A program made the position numbers and the translations under genes. DNA of 64,000 bases from Bdellovibrionales bacterium GWA2_49_15 (lineage in GTDB: Bacteria > Bdellovibrionota > Bacteriovoracia > Bacteriovoracales > Bacteriovoracaceae), in assembly GCA_001769855.1 (NCBI GenBank), contig MEPP01000021.1:310001-374000 (forward strand), in the 5' to 3' direction. The notes below the pieces were generated by a model. The model made no database searches. It worked only from the letters and a program-made list of their open reading frames with translations, and was not told where the DNA came from. Positions within the stretch are counted from its first letter, which is position 1. Each line of letters opens with the position of its first letter. Below are positions 52,369 to 60,451 of this stretch, in pieces.

Positions 52369-53973
52369 TTAGTGCTGCCGTAATTTTTGTAGAAGAAGAA
52401 AGAAGGCCACAAGCCCCCACAGAATCCACAAGACAATATTTCCAAATTTGGCAAAAAAAGTCGGAAGTTGATTGCTGTAGTCAATCTTTAAGTCAAGATT
52501 ACCCACTTCGGCCACTGAAAGTCTGCTACTTTCATGTCCGCCTGGATCAATGACCACACTTATTCCCGTATTTGTGGACCTAATGATAGGGATACCAAAT
52601 TCCAGCGCCCGCCACTTGGCCAAAAAAAGATGTTGCTCCGGCTCAGCAGTGTCGCCATACCATGAGTCATTGGTCAAATTGATAATGAAGTTTGGATAGC
52701 TCGATACTTTCGCAACATATGTTCGTAAAAAATCGGGGAAAAGAATTTCGTAGCAAATCGCAGTGATAAAACTTGTTCCTTTGGGTAACTGAAACAAGGG
52801 GTACTCAGTGCCCTTGGCAAAAAAGCTAATGTTCGAGAGAAGCACGCTTAGAGGGCGATTTAAAGGGCCAAAAGGCAATCCTTCACCGAAAGGAATAAGC
52901 TGATGTTTGTGATAAACCGCTGGCAGGGTAAAGTCTGGCGCGAACATAAAGGCAGTATTGTACTCACTTTCAAATAAATCATAGCGATCGTGATTTATAT
53001 TTTGATCATAGCCACCAAAGAGAATACTGGCACCGGACATCTCAAGAACCTGGCGAAAAACAGGGGGAATTGGAACGTCATTGGAGCGTATTTTGGCACT
53101 AGAAATTAAGTCTGGATAAGCTGTTTCTGGCCAGATAATAAGGTCTGGCCCCCGGGGAGTGGGATTCGTTGAGAGACCTTGATAGAGGGCCAGGACATTT
53201 TCAAGGGAATCTTTATGACCTGCTTCGGCGGAAATTTTGAGGTTATTACCGATATTGGCTTGAATAATTTTTATGGCAAGAGTTTGCTGGGGAGCCAATT
53301 GTCTTGCCTTAATTTGCCCTCGTCCCAGCCCGATATTGAGACCCAGAAAAAAGATGAATCCGCCGACGATGATTCCTGCGGTTCTTTTATTTTTCGCCGA
53401 GAAAAGGAAGAAAAACACGACAAAGTAACTAAAGACCGAAAAAATTCCGACGCCAAAGTAGGCCGCCAGGCCAGCAAAAGGTGCCAGGAAAAACCAACTG
53501 TGACCGAGGTGGATTGGAAACTGTTGAGGGATGAGTAGCTCGAGTAACGCAGCTGTCAGTGATAAAAAAAATGACCACTGCAAGGGTTTTTCCTTCAAGT
53601 TGATTTTTTTATTGAGCACAAAAACGGTGAGCAGAAGAAAGTAGAACTGGGGCAAGAGAAAAACAGAAAAGAGCACCCCTAGCGCATAATTCAGTGGGAC
53701 CGGGATTGCCCCAAATTCTTTGAGGGTATAGGGAATCCAGTACAGACCTAGGAAATAAAGGCCCATGGAAAAAACCAGAAAGGCCTTACACCAAGACGAG
53801 ACCCGGTGCTTATGAATCTCGGATACCAGTAAGGGATTCAGTAAGAAAACCAGTCCCAGGGTCGGGCCGAGGAAAAAATAATAGCGTGAGCCGAGTAGGG
53901 GGAAGCCAGCGGCGTATAGCATGCCTCCCAATACGGCCCATAACAGATATTTATGACTTATAAGTTTTTCCAT
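52369..53973 (-). CDS. lnt: Apolipoprotein N-acyltransferase
   Basis: 534 residues. Six to seven N-terminal membrane helices lead into a periplasmic nitrilase domain with IIWPETAYP (catalytic Glu), HKHQLIPFGE (Lys) and AICYEILFP (Cys), then LTNDSWYG and RSTNTGIS. It adds the third acyl chain to lipoproteins, consistent with the many lipobox proteins here. It lies 55 bp upstream of the CoA-binding gene on the same strand. Confidence 0.93.
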   Translation of the reverse strand: MEKLISHKYLLWAVLGGMLYAAGFPLLGSRYYFFLGPTLGLVFLLNPLLVSEIHKHRVSSWCKAFLVFSMGLYFLGLYWIPYTLKEFGAIPVPLNYALGVLFSVFLLPQFYFLLLTVFVLNKKINLKEKPLQWSFFLSLTAALLELLIPQQFPIHLGHSWFFLAPFAGLAAYFGVGIFSVFSYFVVFFFLFSAKNKRTAGIIVGGFIFFLGLNIGLGRGQIKARQLAPQQTLAIKIIQANIGNNLKISAEAGHKDSLENVLALYQGLSTNPTPRGPDLIIWPETAYPDLISSAKIRSNDVPIPPVFRQVLEMSGASILFGGYDQNINHDRYDLFESEYNTAFMFAPDFTLPAVYHKHQLIPFGEGLPFGPLNRPLSVLLSNISFFAKGTEYPLFQLPKGTSFITAICYEILFPDFLRTYVAKVSSYPNFIINLTNDSWYGDTAEPEQHLFLAKWRALEFGIPIIRSTNTGISVVIDPGGHESSRLSVAEVGNLDLKIDYSNQLPTFFAKFGNIVLWILWGLVAFFLLLQKLRQH

Positions 53974-53986
53974 CGGAGAATTTATT

Positions 53987-54310
53987 TTACGGGGCGACGG
54001 ACCTTTTGCAAACTTCTATTGTCCAGGGAACGTTTTCTGAAAGCTCTTCTGATAAAATTTGCACCTTCATGCTTTCACACAGTGCCGTGAACATCAAATC
54101 AAACTCGGGCCGGAGGGATCTTGGGATGCCGATGGCGATATCACGATGGGGTTGTCCCAGAGTCGCATCTAAGGTTGAGTAAAAACATATGTTTTCATTA
54201 GCTTCAAGAGTGAAATAAAAAAAGGCCGAATCCTCTTTGCTGGTTCGAACGACAATTTTCCAAATTTGATGAATATTGCTTTGGGAAAGTTGATCAGTTT
54301 GGCCTGGCAT
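53987..54310 (-). CDS. Small protein, weak DUF4911 resemblance
   Basis: 107 residues, soluble. The strand order (IWKIVVRTSKEDSAFFYFTL, then HRDIAIGIPRSLRPEFDLMF) resembles DUF4911 proteins of delta-like bacteria, but this is only a pattern match. Its function is unknown. It is 13 bp upstream of lnt and probably shares its transcript. Confidence 0.55.
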   Translation of the reverse strand: MPGQTDQLSQSNIHQIWKIVVRTSKEDSAFFYFTLEANENICFYSTLDATLGQPHRDIAIGIPRSLRPEFDLMFTALCESMKVQILSEELSENVPWTIEVCKRSVAP

Positions 54311-54333
54311 GCTCCTCTCCCCCTTAGTTTACA

Positions 54334-54361
54334 TTGACTTGAGTTCTGCATCCTCTACAAT
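54334..54361 (+). promoter_or_regulatory. Sigma70 promoter of the lipoprotein-LysM operon
   Basis: TTGACT (54334-54339) and TACAAT (54356-54361) with a 16-bp spacer: five of six matches at each hexamer. The start would leave a leader of about 90 nt before ATG 54459. Confidence 0.65.
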
Positions 54362-54458
54362 AGTAATTAAATCAAGTCAAAGGCATGAGGCCTTTGTCGG
54401 GCAAAATTGCAGTGACTTGCTGCAGTTCAGCCATCGGCCCAATATGGAGGGGCCTCTC

Positions 54459-55190
54459 ATGAGATCCTGTCGAAAATCCCAGTTGCTGGTTCTTTTGTTG
54501 GGAAGCGCACTGCTTCTTTCGAGCTGCTCTTGGTTGTCAAAGCGACGATCACTCTTTTCCTCGAGTAACGATGAGACAAAAACTCCCATGGTTCCCAAAG
54601 CACAATACGATGAACTCTTGCAAAAATATGAAGAGATTCTTCGGCAGACACGCGGAGAACAAACGGTATCTTCGGAAGAAACGGGAGTTCGGACGGAAAA
54701 AGTTGATCTGGTGGACGATTTGAAAAAGGCCGGAATCGGACCGGCCCTCGATACCACTGTTTCAGTAGAAACCTCCCCCGCCGTTTCCAACCAGGAATAT
54801 AGCAAGGACACTATTTTCGATGAGATGAAAAAATTTGAAAAGGCCAAAAACATGTTGGCGCAGAAACAGTTTGATGGCAGTTTGAAATTGCTGCGCGAGA
54901 TTGAGCAGTCAAAGGTGAACACATTAAAAGTGCATGCCAAATTTTATATCGGAGAGCTGCTTTTCATGCAGGGGGAATATGATTTGGCCATGCAGTTATT
55001 TGAAGAGATTCTTCAGAACTATGCTTTTTCCGGTGTTGTCTACAAAGCGTTAGGTCGTTTAATTGCCTGTAGTGAAAAGTTAAAGCTGGGTCAAAAAAAG
55101 GATAAATATTTTTCTATTTTGCATGATTTTTTTGAAGCGGAATCTGGAGATGATATGCAGGGCACGGTTGTCGCTCCTGCAGGAGTATAA
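54459..55190 (+). CDS. Predicted lipoprotein with TPR-like domain
   Basis: 243 residues. The type II signal ends in LLLSSC. After a Ser/Thr-rich linker the C-terminal half (about 115-230) has TPR-like helices (AKNMLAQKQFDGSLKLLREI and GEYDLAMQLFEEILQNYAFS) resembling YbgF/BamD-type modules. GGAGGGG six bases before ATG 54459 sets the start. It is coupled to the LysM gene downstream, so the two may act together at the envelope. Confidence 0.75.
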   Translation: MRSCRKSQLLVLLLGSALLLSSCSWLSKRRSLFSSSNDETKTPMVPKAQYDELLQKYEEILRQTRGEQTVSSEETGVRTEKVDLVDDLKKAGIGPALDTTVSVETSPAVSNQEYSKDTIFDEMKKFEKAKNMLAQKQFDGSLKLLREIEQSKVNTLKVHAKFYIGELLFMQGEYDLAMQLFEEILQNYAFSGVVYKALGRLIACSEKLKLGQKKDKYFSILHDFFEAESGDDMQGTVVAPAGV

Positions 55191-55196
55191 CCAGTC

Positions 55197-57353
55197 GTGA
55201 CAAGATTGCGGCCTCTCACATTTTTGCTGGCATTGGGACTTAGTTCGCAGTTGAGCTATGCCCAAGGTGTCGACCTGGAAAATCTGGATCTTTTGGATGA
55301 AAAGGATTCCGAAATTTTAAAATCTGGGGATATTAAAAGTCAGGCCGAGCAAGGGGATCTCAATCAGTCGGAGCTTGAGGAAAAGGATGATCTCGAGTCT
55401 TTAAAAGGGGATGTCGGGGACGTTTTATTTAAGGACGAACCTGGGGCCGAGTTTAAAGAAGCTGAGAAAGAAGGAAGTGGTGCGGGCGCAAAGGTTGATG
55501 TTAGCAAGGTCCTCAATGAGCCCAATCTGAATGAAGGCGATGGCAAGGGACCGGTTATTTTTGATGTCGGGGGCGAGGAGAAAAAACTCCTGGAGCTTTC
55601 GAAGTTTGTCGAAAATAAGATTCCGGAAAAAGAATGGAATACGATTGCCTCTGCCTCCAAAACCCAGAAATATGTTGTGCAAGAGGGCGACTATCTTTGG
55701 AAGATCGCTAAAACATTATTCGGTTCAGGATTCTATTATTCAAAGATCTGGTCTCTCAATCCCCATATCGCGAATCCCCATGAAATTGAACCGGGAATGG
55801 TGCTTGTTTTTGAAACCGGTGATTCTGATACGCTACCCTCCGTGCAACTTGGAGATTTTGAGGGGGCTCCGCTTCCTTCCGCGGAAGGTCTGGCCGCCAG
55901 CGGCGATAAACAATTTTTTGATTTTAAGGAATTTGGTGAAGATGTAAAACCAGATTGGCTGGACCAAAGGAAAAAGCTTCAAAGCCAGGGAATATTCTTT
56001 CAATATTCTTCCGAGGCGACCTATGAGGATTTGGCTTCCGCGGGTGAGCGAAATTTAAATAAGGAATACCAAAAATACGAACCGCCGGAGACTGAAATTG
56101 TTATTCAGGAGCCGGGCGAAAATTACGATGATGGCGGATTTGATAAATCTTCTAAAATTACTTTTGATGTTAAAGAAGGTTTTTTTCTCAACAGCTTTGT
56201 TACCACGAACATCGTTCAGGATTTCGGTTATATCGATTCCATTGCTCATGAGGCCGTTTTTATCAATCGTTTTGACAAGGTTTATGTCCTTTTTGATGAA
56301 GGCGTCAAAGTCAAACCGGGCGATTTATTTTCCGTTTACACCGCTGACGGTAAAGTGGCCCATGCCGTTTCGGATCGCTCCGGATATCGTTACACTATCG
56401 TGGCGCAGGTTAAAACCCTGAGAAAAATAAATAATGTATGGGAATGTTTAGTCACTGAAATTTCGGGACTTGTGGAACGCAAAAATCGTGTGACCGTTTA
56501 CACTCCTAAAATCAATCGTATCGTACGGACCTTTTCCAAGAAAAATATTGAGGCAGCCATTGTTGATGCTTACCGCGAAACGGCGAATGGAATCAGCTTC
56601 GGCGATGTCGTTTATCTTGATCGAGGACGTGCCGACGGAGTAGAGATGGGAACCGTTTTTGAGGCATATTCATATTTTGATCGCGGTACCGGCAAGAAAA
56701 TTACACCTGATCCGACTTACAAGATTGGAGAGCTGACTGTTATCTCGCTGACTGATGATTTTGCCACGGCGATTGTGTCCAACTCTTCCTCAGAGTTAGG
56801 GTTAGGCGCTGTGTGCCTATCCAAGACCGCTGAGCAAGCGGCGCGCGCCGCACGAGTGCAAAGTAAGGATATGCTAAAAGGTGTCAAAAACATGGAAGGC
56901 CAGGCCTTAGACGAGCTGGATGTGGAATTGAATGTTGATGAGCTTTCAGATGACCTTTTGAAAAAGGCCGATTCGGTTCAGTTAACTGAAGATGAGTTGG
57001 AGGAGTTAGAGCGGCAGGAGCGTGAAAAATCGGTTATTCAAGATCAGGAAAAAGATTTAAAAGAGCTTGATCGTCTTGAGTCTGAGATTTTGGAGAATGA
57101 AGGAAAATTGAATGAAGTTAAAGTCGATGAGGATAAATTTCTTGAGCAGCAAGATCTAAATAAAGTTGAGAAAAGTGGGCAGGCCAAGCAAGATCCTAAC
57201 TCCTTCGAGTCTCTGGAGGATATTGAGCAGGAACTCGGGCGTCAATATATGGATGAAGATTTGAACGCAAAAGACAATCCGTACGGCCTATCTGAGTTTG
57301 ACCTTGAAGAAATAGACGAGTTATTGAATACTGGTTCTGATTCTAAGAAGTAA
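55197..57353 (+). CDS. Exported LysM-domain protein with acidic regions
   Basis: 718 residues from a GTG, with a signal peptide ending near LSYAQG. A LysM domain (about 158-205, YVVQEGDYLWKIAKTLFG and LNPHIANPHEIEPG) should bind peptidoglycan. Two acidic regions flank it: residues 30-120 and the C-terminal 130 residues, the latter a Glu/Asp/Leu-rich coiled coil. The middle (about 300-550) has repeated beta-rich segments with GDLFSVYTADG and a region reading GISFGDVVYLDRGRADG. It follows the lipoprotein gene after 6 bp. Confidence 0.75.
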   Translation: MTRLRPLTFLLALGLSSQLSYAQGVDLENLDLLDEKDSEILKSGDIKSQAEQGDLNQSELEEKDDLESLKGDVGDVLFKDEPGAEFKEAEKEGSGAGAKVDVSKVLNEPNLNEGDGKGPVIFDVGGEEKKLLELSKFVENKIPEKEWNTIASASKTQKYVVQEGDYLWKIAKTLFGSGFYYSKIWSLNPHIANPHEIEPGMVLVFETGDSDTLPSVQLGDFEGAPLPSAEGLAASGDKQFFDFKEFGEDVKPDWLDQRKKLQSQGIFFQYSSEATYEDLASAGERNLNKEYQKYEPPETEIVIQEPGENYDDGGFDKSSKITFDVKEGFFLNSFVTTNIVQDFGYIDSIAHEAVFINRFDKVYVLFDEGVKVKPGDLFSVYTADGKVAHAVSDRSGYRYTIVAQVKTLRKINNVWECLVTEISGLVERKNRVTVYTPKINRIVRTFSKKNIEAAIVDAYRETANGISFGDVVYLDRGRADGVEMGTVFEAYSYFDRGTGKKITPDPTYKIGELTVISLTDDFATAIVSNSSSELGLGAVCLSKTAEQAARAARVQSKDMLKGVKNMEGQALDELDVELNVDELSDDLLKKADSVQLTEDELEELERQEREKSVIQDQEKDLKELDRLESEILENEGKLNEVKVDEDKFLEQQDLNKVEKSGQAKQDPNSFESLEDIEQELGRQYMDEDLNAKDNPYGLSEFDLEEIDELLNTGSDSKK

Positions 57354-57403
57354 ACCAGACCAAATTAGATTGGTATTTTTGAATTAATATTTCAGGTGGA
57401 CTC

Positions 57404-59917
57404 ATGCCAGCAGTACAAAAAGCTAAGACAAAAACTAAAACGAAGGCCAAGCCAACGACTACGACAAAGACAAAGACTAAAGCTAAACCTAAGGCCAAGG
57501 TTGTCACAAAGACCAAGGTGAAGGCACCTGTGGCCAAAACTCCCGCCTCTAAGCCAACTCCCAGAGTGCGGGGAAGCTATGATCTTGTGGTCGTGGAATC
57601 ACCCTCGAAGGCCAAAACGATTAAAAAGTATCTGGGCCCGGGTTATCAGGTGGTGGCGAGCAATGGACACATCAAGGACCTGCCAAAGTCAAAGCTGGGT
57701 GTAGACATTAAAAAAAATTTCGCCATGGATCTGGTCCCTATCACAGGGAAGCAGGACAAAATTGATCGAATTTGTGAGATGGCACTGCAGGCCAAAGAAA
57801 TATATTTAGCGCCTGATATGGACCGTGAAGGTGAAGCCATTGCTCATCATATCGCCGAGGCCATCGGACGGAAAAATATTCATCGCGTAGTGTTTAACGC
57901 CGTTACCAAGACAGCGATTAAGGCCGCTATTTCCCATCCAACTCATCTCAATCATCACATGTATGATTCTCAGAAGACTCGTCGGATTCTAGATCGTCTT
58001 GTAGGTTATAAGATTTCGCCTCTCCTCTGGGATAAGGTTCAACGGGGCATTTCTGCCGGACGAGTTCAGTCTGTCGCGTTGAGAATTATTGTTGAGCGAG
58101 ATGACGAGATTAAGGCCTTTAAGCCGGAACAGTGGTTCTCCATTGAAGGAAGCATAGAGAAAAAAGGCATTTTATTTAACGTGCATTACTACGGCGAGAC
58201 CCCCGATAAAAAATTTGAATTGAAGGCCTTAGAGGATGCAAAAAAGATTTTAAAAGATTGTCAGGGGCGTCCCTTTAATGTTGCAGATATAAAACGTAAG
58301 GAACGTCGCCAAAATCCGACGCCGCCTTTTACCACCTCTAAATTGCAGCAAGATGCCGCCAATAAATTAAGCTTCACCGCCAAAAAAACAATGATGATTG
58401 CCCAAAGACTTTATGAAGGTGTGGAACTAAGCGCCCATGGGCTGCAGGGTCTTATCACGTATATGCGTACCGATTCCGTGCGCACAGAGCCTGAGTCTCT
58501 CACCGCTGTTCGCGAATATATCGCAAAAAAATACGGAAACAATTTTCTTTCCGAATCACCGATCGTTTACAAGAAGAAAGGTACGAGCAAAGTTCAGGAT
58601 GCCCACGAAGCGATTCGGCCAACCAATTTAGATTACACTCCGGAATCCGTGCGAGGCGACCTAGATCAGGATCAATATGCATTATATGAGCTGATCTGGA
58701 ACAAGTTTATCTCATCGCAGATGTCCCAGGCGGTTATCGATCAGACCACGGTCATCTTCGACTGTAGCAAACATTTTTTCAAGGCCAATGGTTCGATTGT
58801 TAAGTTTGCAGGTTTTAGAACCGTCTACTTTGAGGCCGCCGCCGAGCGTGCTCAGCGTAATGCGGAGGATAAAGTAAGCGAAGATGAGGAAAGTTCAACT
58901 CCCGATCACTCTCATGAACTTCCCGAACTCCAGTTGGCTGAAAAACTGCCGCTCAAGCATCCGCTTAAAGATGAAGAACATTGGACTTCGCCACCTCCTC
59001 GATTTTCAGAAGCCAGTCTGGTCAAGGCCCTGGAGGAGCAAGGAATTGGACGACCTTCTACCTACGCTGCCATTATTTCCAACATTCAAGACCGAAAATA
59101 TGTTGAGAAAATTGAAAATCGTTTTACACCAACAGAGCTTGGGATCGTGGTTTGCCGCATGCTGATCCAGGCCTTTCCCGTCATTATGGATGTCGCCTTT
59201 ACCGCCAAAGTGGAAGATCTTTTGGATAAGATCGAGGATGGCGAGATCAAGTGGATTCAGGTGTTGAAAGATTTTTGGAAAGACTTTGAGCCGACGCTGG
59301 AGAAGGCCAAAGAGGAAATGAAAAATTTGAAGCGTCAGCAAATTCCCACGGGGATTAAATGCTTCAAGTGTGCCACGGGGGAATATCAAATTCGCTGGGG
59401 GAGGAACGGACAGTTTCTGGCCTGCTCTAATTATCCCGAGTGCAATTCGAGCCAGGATTTTAAAAAAGATTTGCAGGGCAAAATTCATATCTTAGATAAG
59501 CAATATTTTCGCGAAAATTGTCCCAAGTGCGGGGCCAAGACTGAAGTTAAAACCGGGCGCTACGGGCGATTTGTTCGGTGTAGTGAGTATCCAACCTGCG
59601 ATACCACCTTGCCTTATACGCTTGATGTAACCTGCCCCGAATGTAAGAAAGGAAAATTTGCTGAAAAGAAAAGCCGTTTCGGCAAAGTTTTTTATGGCTG
59701 CTCCAGCTATCCAGACTGTAATAAGGCCCTGTGGTCATTGCCTCATGCTTTTGAATGCCCCGCCTGTGGATATCCCATCATGTGTGAGAAGTGGTCCAAG
59801 AAGAGGGGACCCGAGCTTGAATGCCCCCAGTGTCGACACAAAATCCCCAATCACTTTCTTCCCGCGACAACTTCAGGGGCGTCGCTACAAGGGGAAGTGG
59901 CCAGCGGCACGACTTAA
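57404..59917 (+). CDS. topA: DNA topoisomerase I with basic N-terminal tail
   Basis: 837 residues. Residues 1-50 are a Lys/Thr/Ala repeat tail, histone-like and unusual for TopA. Then Toprim (VVVESPSKAKTIKKYLG, DMDREGEAIAHH), the catalytic Tyr motif LITYMRTDSVR near residue 350 and FTTSKLQQDA follow. Four C4 zinc ribbons close the protein (CFKC...CSNYPEC, CPKC...CSEYPTC, CPEC...CSSYPDC, CPAC...CPQC). It relaxes negative supercoils. CAGGTGG precedes the ATG. Confidence 0.94.
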   Translation: MPAVQKAKTKTKTKAKPTTTTKTKTKAKPKAKVVTKTKVKAPVAKTPASKPTPRVRGSYDLVVVESPSKAKTIKKYLGPGYQVVASNGHIKDLPKSKLGVDIKKNFAMDLVPITGKQDKIDRICEMALQAKEIYLAPDMDREGEAIAHHIAEAIGRKNIHRVVFNAVTKTAIKAAISHPTHLNHHMYDSQKTRRILDRLVGYKISPLLWDKVQRGISAGRVQSVALRIIVERDDEIKAFKPEQWFSIEGSIEKKGILFNVHYYGETPDKKFELKALEDAKKILKDCQGRPFNVADIKRKERRQNPTPPFTTSKLQQDAANKLSFTAKKTMMIAQRLYEGVELSAHGLQGLITYMRTDSVRTEPESLTAVREYIAKKYGNNFLSESPIVYKKKGTSKVQDAHEAIRPTNLDYTPESVRGDLDQDQYALYELIWNKFISSQMSQAVIDQTTVIFDCSKHFFKANGSIVKFAGFRTVYFEAAAERAQRNAEDKVSEDEESSTPDHSHELPELQLAEKLPLKHPLKDEEHWTSPPPRFSEASLVKALEEQGIGRPSTYAAIISNIQDRKYVEKIENRFTPTELGIVVCRMLIQAFPVIMDVAFTAKVEDLLDKIEDGEIKWIQVLKDFWKDFEPTLEKAKEEMKNLKRQQIPTGIKCFKCATGEYQIRWGRNGQFLACSNYPECNSSQDFKKDLQGKIHILDKQYFRENCPKCGAKTEVKTGRYGRFVRCSEYPTCDTTLPYTLDVTCPECKKGKFAEKKSRFGKVFYGCSSYPDCNKALWSLPHAFECPACGYPIMCEKWSKKRGPELECPQCRHKIPNHFLPATTSGASLQGEVASGTT

Positions 59918-59941
59918 TGGCCGCTTATTTTAAATTGTCTC

Positions 59942-59970
59942 TTTCAAATGGGTCATCATCGGAGTATATT
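59942..59970 (+). promoter_or_regulatory. Likely promoter of tRNA-Arg
   Basis: TATATT (59965-59970) lies 14 bp before the tRNA with a weak TTTCAA 17 bp upstream (59942-59947). The -10 is good and the -35 is poor. Confidence 0.4.
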
Positions 59971-59983
59971 TTTGAGGCTCTAC

Positions 59984-60060
59984 GCGGTGTTAGCTCAGCT
60001 GGATAGAGTAGCAGGCTTCGAACCTGTTGGTCGGGGGTTCGAATCCCTCACACCGCGCCA
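59984..60060 (+). tRNA. tRNA-Arg (anticodon TCG)
   Basis: A 77-nt cloverleaf. The acceptor stem GCGGTGT/ACACCGC has discriminator G and encoded CCA. The D arm is AGCTCAGCTGGATAGAGT, the anticodon loop CTTCGAA (TCG at 60018-60020) and the T loop GGTTCGAATCC. Confidence 0.96.
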
Positions 60061-60239
60061 TCTCTCACAAGTGAAAAGCATTCATCTTCGTCGTTACCTC
60101 AGCCGTCGCTCCCTTGCGGCATAGCTACCGCTAGGCCTCAGTCGCTCCAGCTTCGGTGCCTAGAATCTGAACGCTTTTGACTTGTGAGAAAAAAACGTAG
60201 TGGAATCCCTCACACCGCGCCATCTCTCACAAGTGAAAA
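60041..60239. repeat. Direct repeat duplicating the tRNA-Arg 3' end, with nested inverted repeat
   Basis: The last 20 nt of the tRNA plus 17 bp beyond it (60041-60077, 37 bp) recur exactly at 60203-60239, a 162-bp period. Between them, 60063-60083 and 60169-60189 form a 21-bp inverted repeat with two mismatches, and CTAGGC/GCCTAG (60131-60136, 60158-60163) form an inner one. No integrase is nearby. It resembles tRNA-linked repeats such as those after E. coli tyrT, or a tiny remnant of an element at a tRNA attachment site. Confidence 0.8.
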
Positions 60240-60451
60240 ACTCCCTTATTCGGCAGGTCTGGTAAGTGCCAAGTTTTGTCGCCACCTAGTTAGGCCCTCC
60301 TTAAAAAAACACAATTGCAACCTGTTAAAATTACTAATTTTTTCTCAGTAAGCCAAGAATCCCGCAGGTTACCCACCTGAGGGGGATAAAATACTTAATA
60401 GGCAGGCTAAGTTTTGGCCTTGTAGTGGTCGAAAAGACCGTGAGGTGGATT
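60240..60451. other. Intergenic region between the tRNA repeat and the Cys-rich lipoprotein gene
   Basis: No ORF, RNA or clear repeat is seen. A ribosome site AGGTGG (60443-60448) precedes the next gene. The rest is moderately AT-rich with no promoter I would name. Confidence 0.5.

Noticed and set aside
59984..60240. Prophage or integrative element at tRNA-Arg
   Set aside because: The repeat looks like an att duplication but encloses only 125 bp of non-coding sequence, and no integrase or phage gene is nearby.
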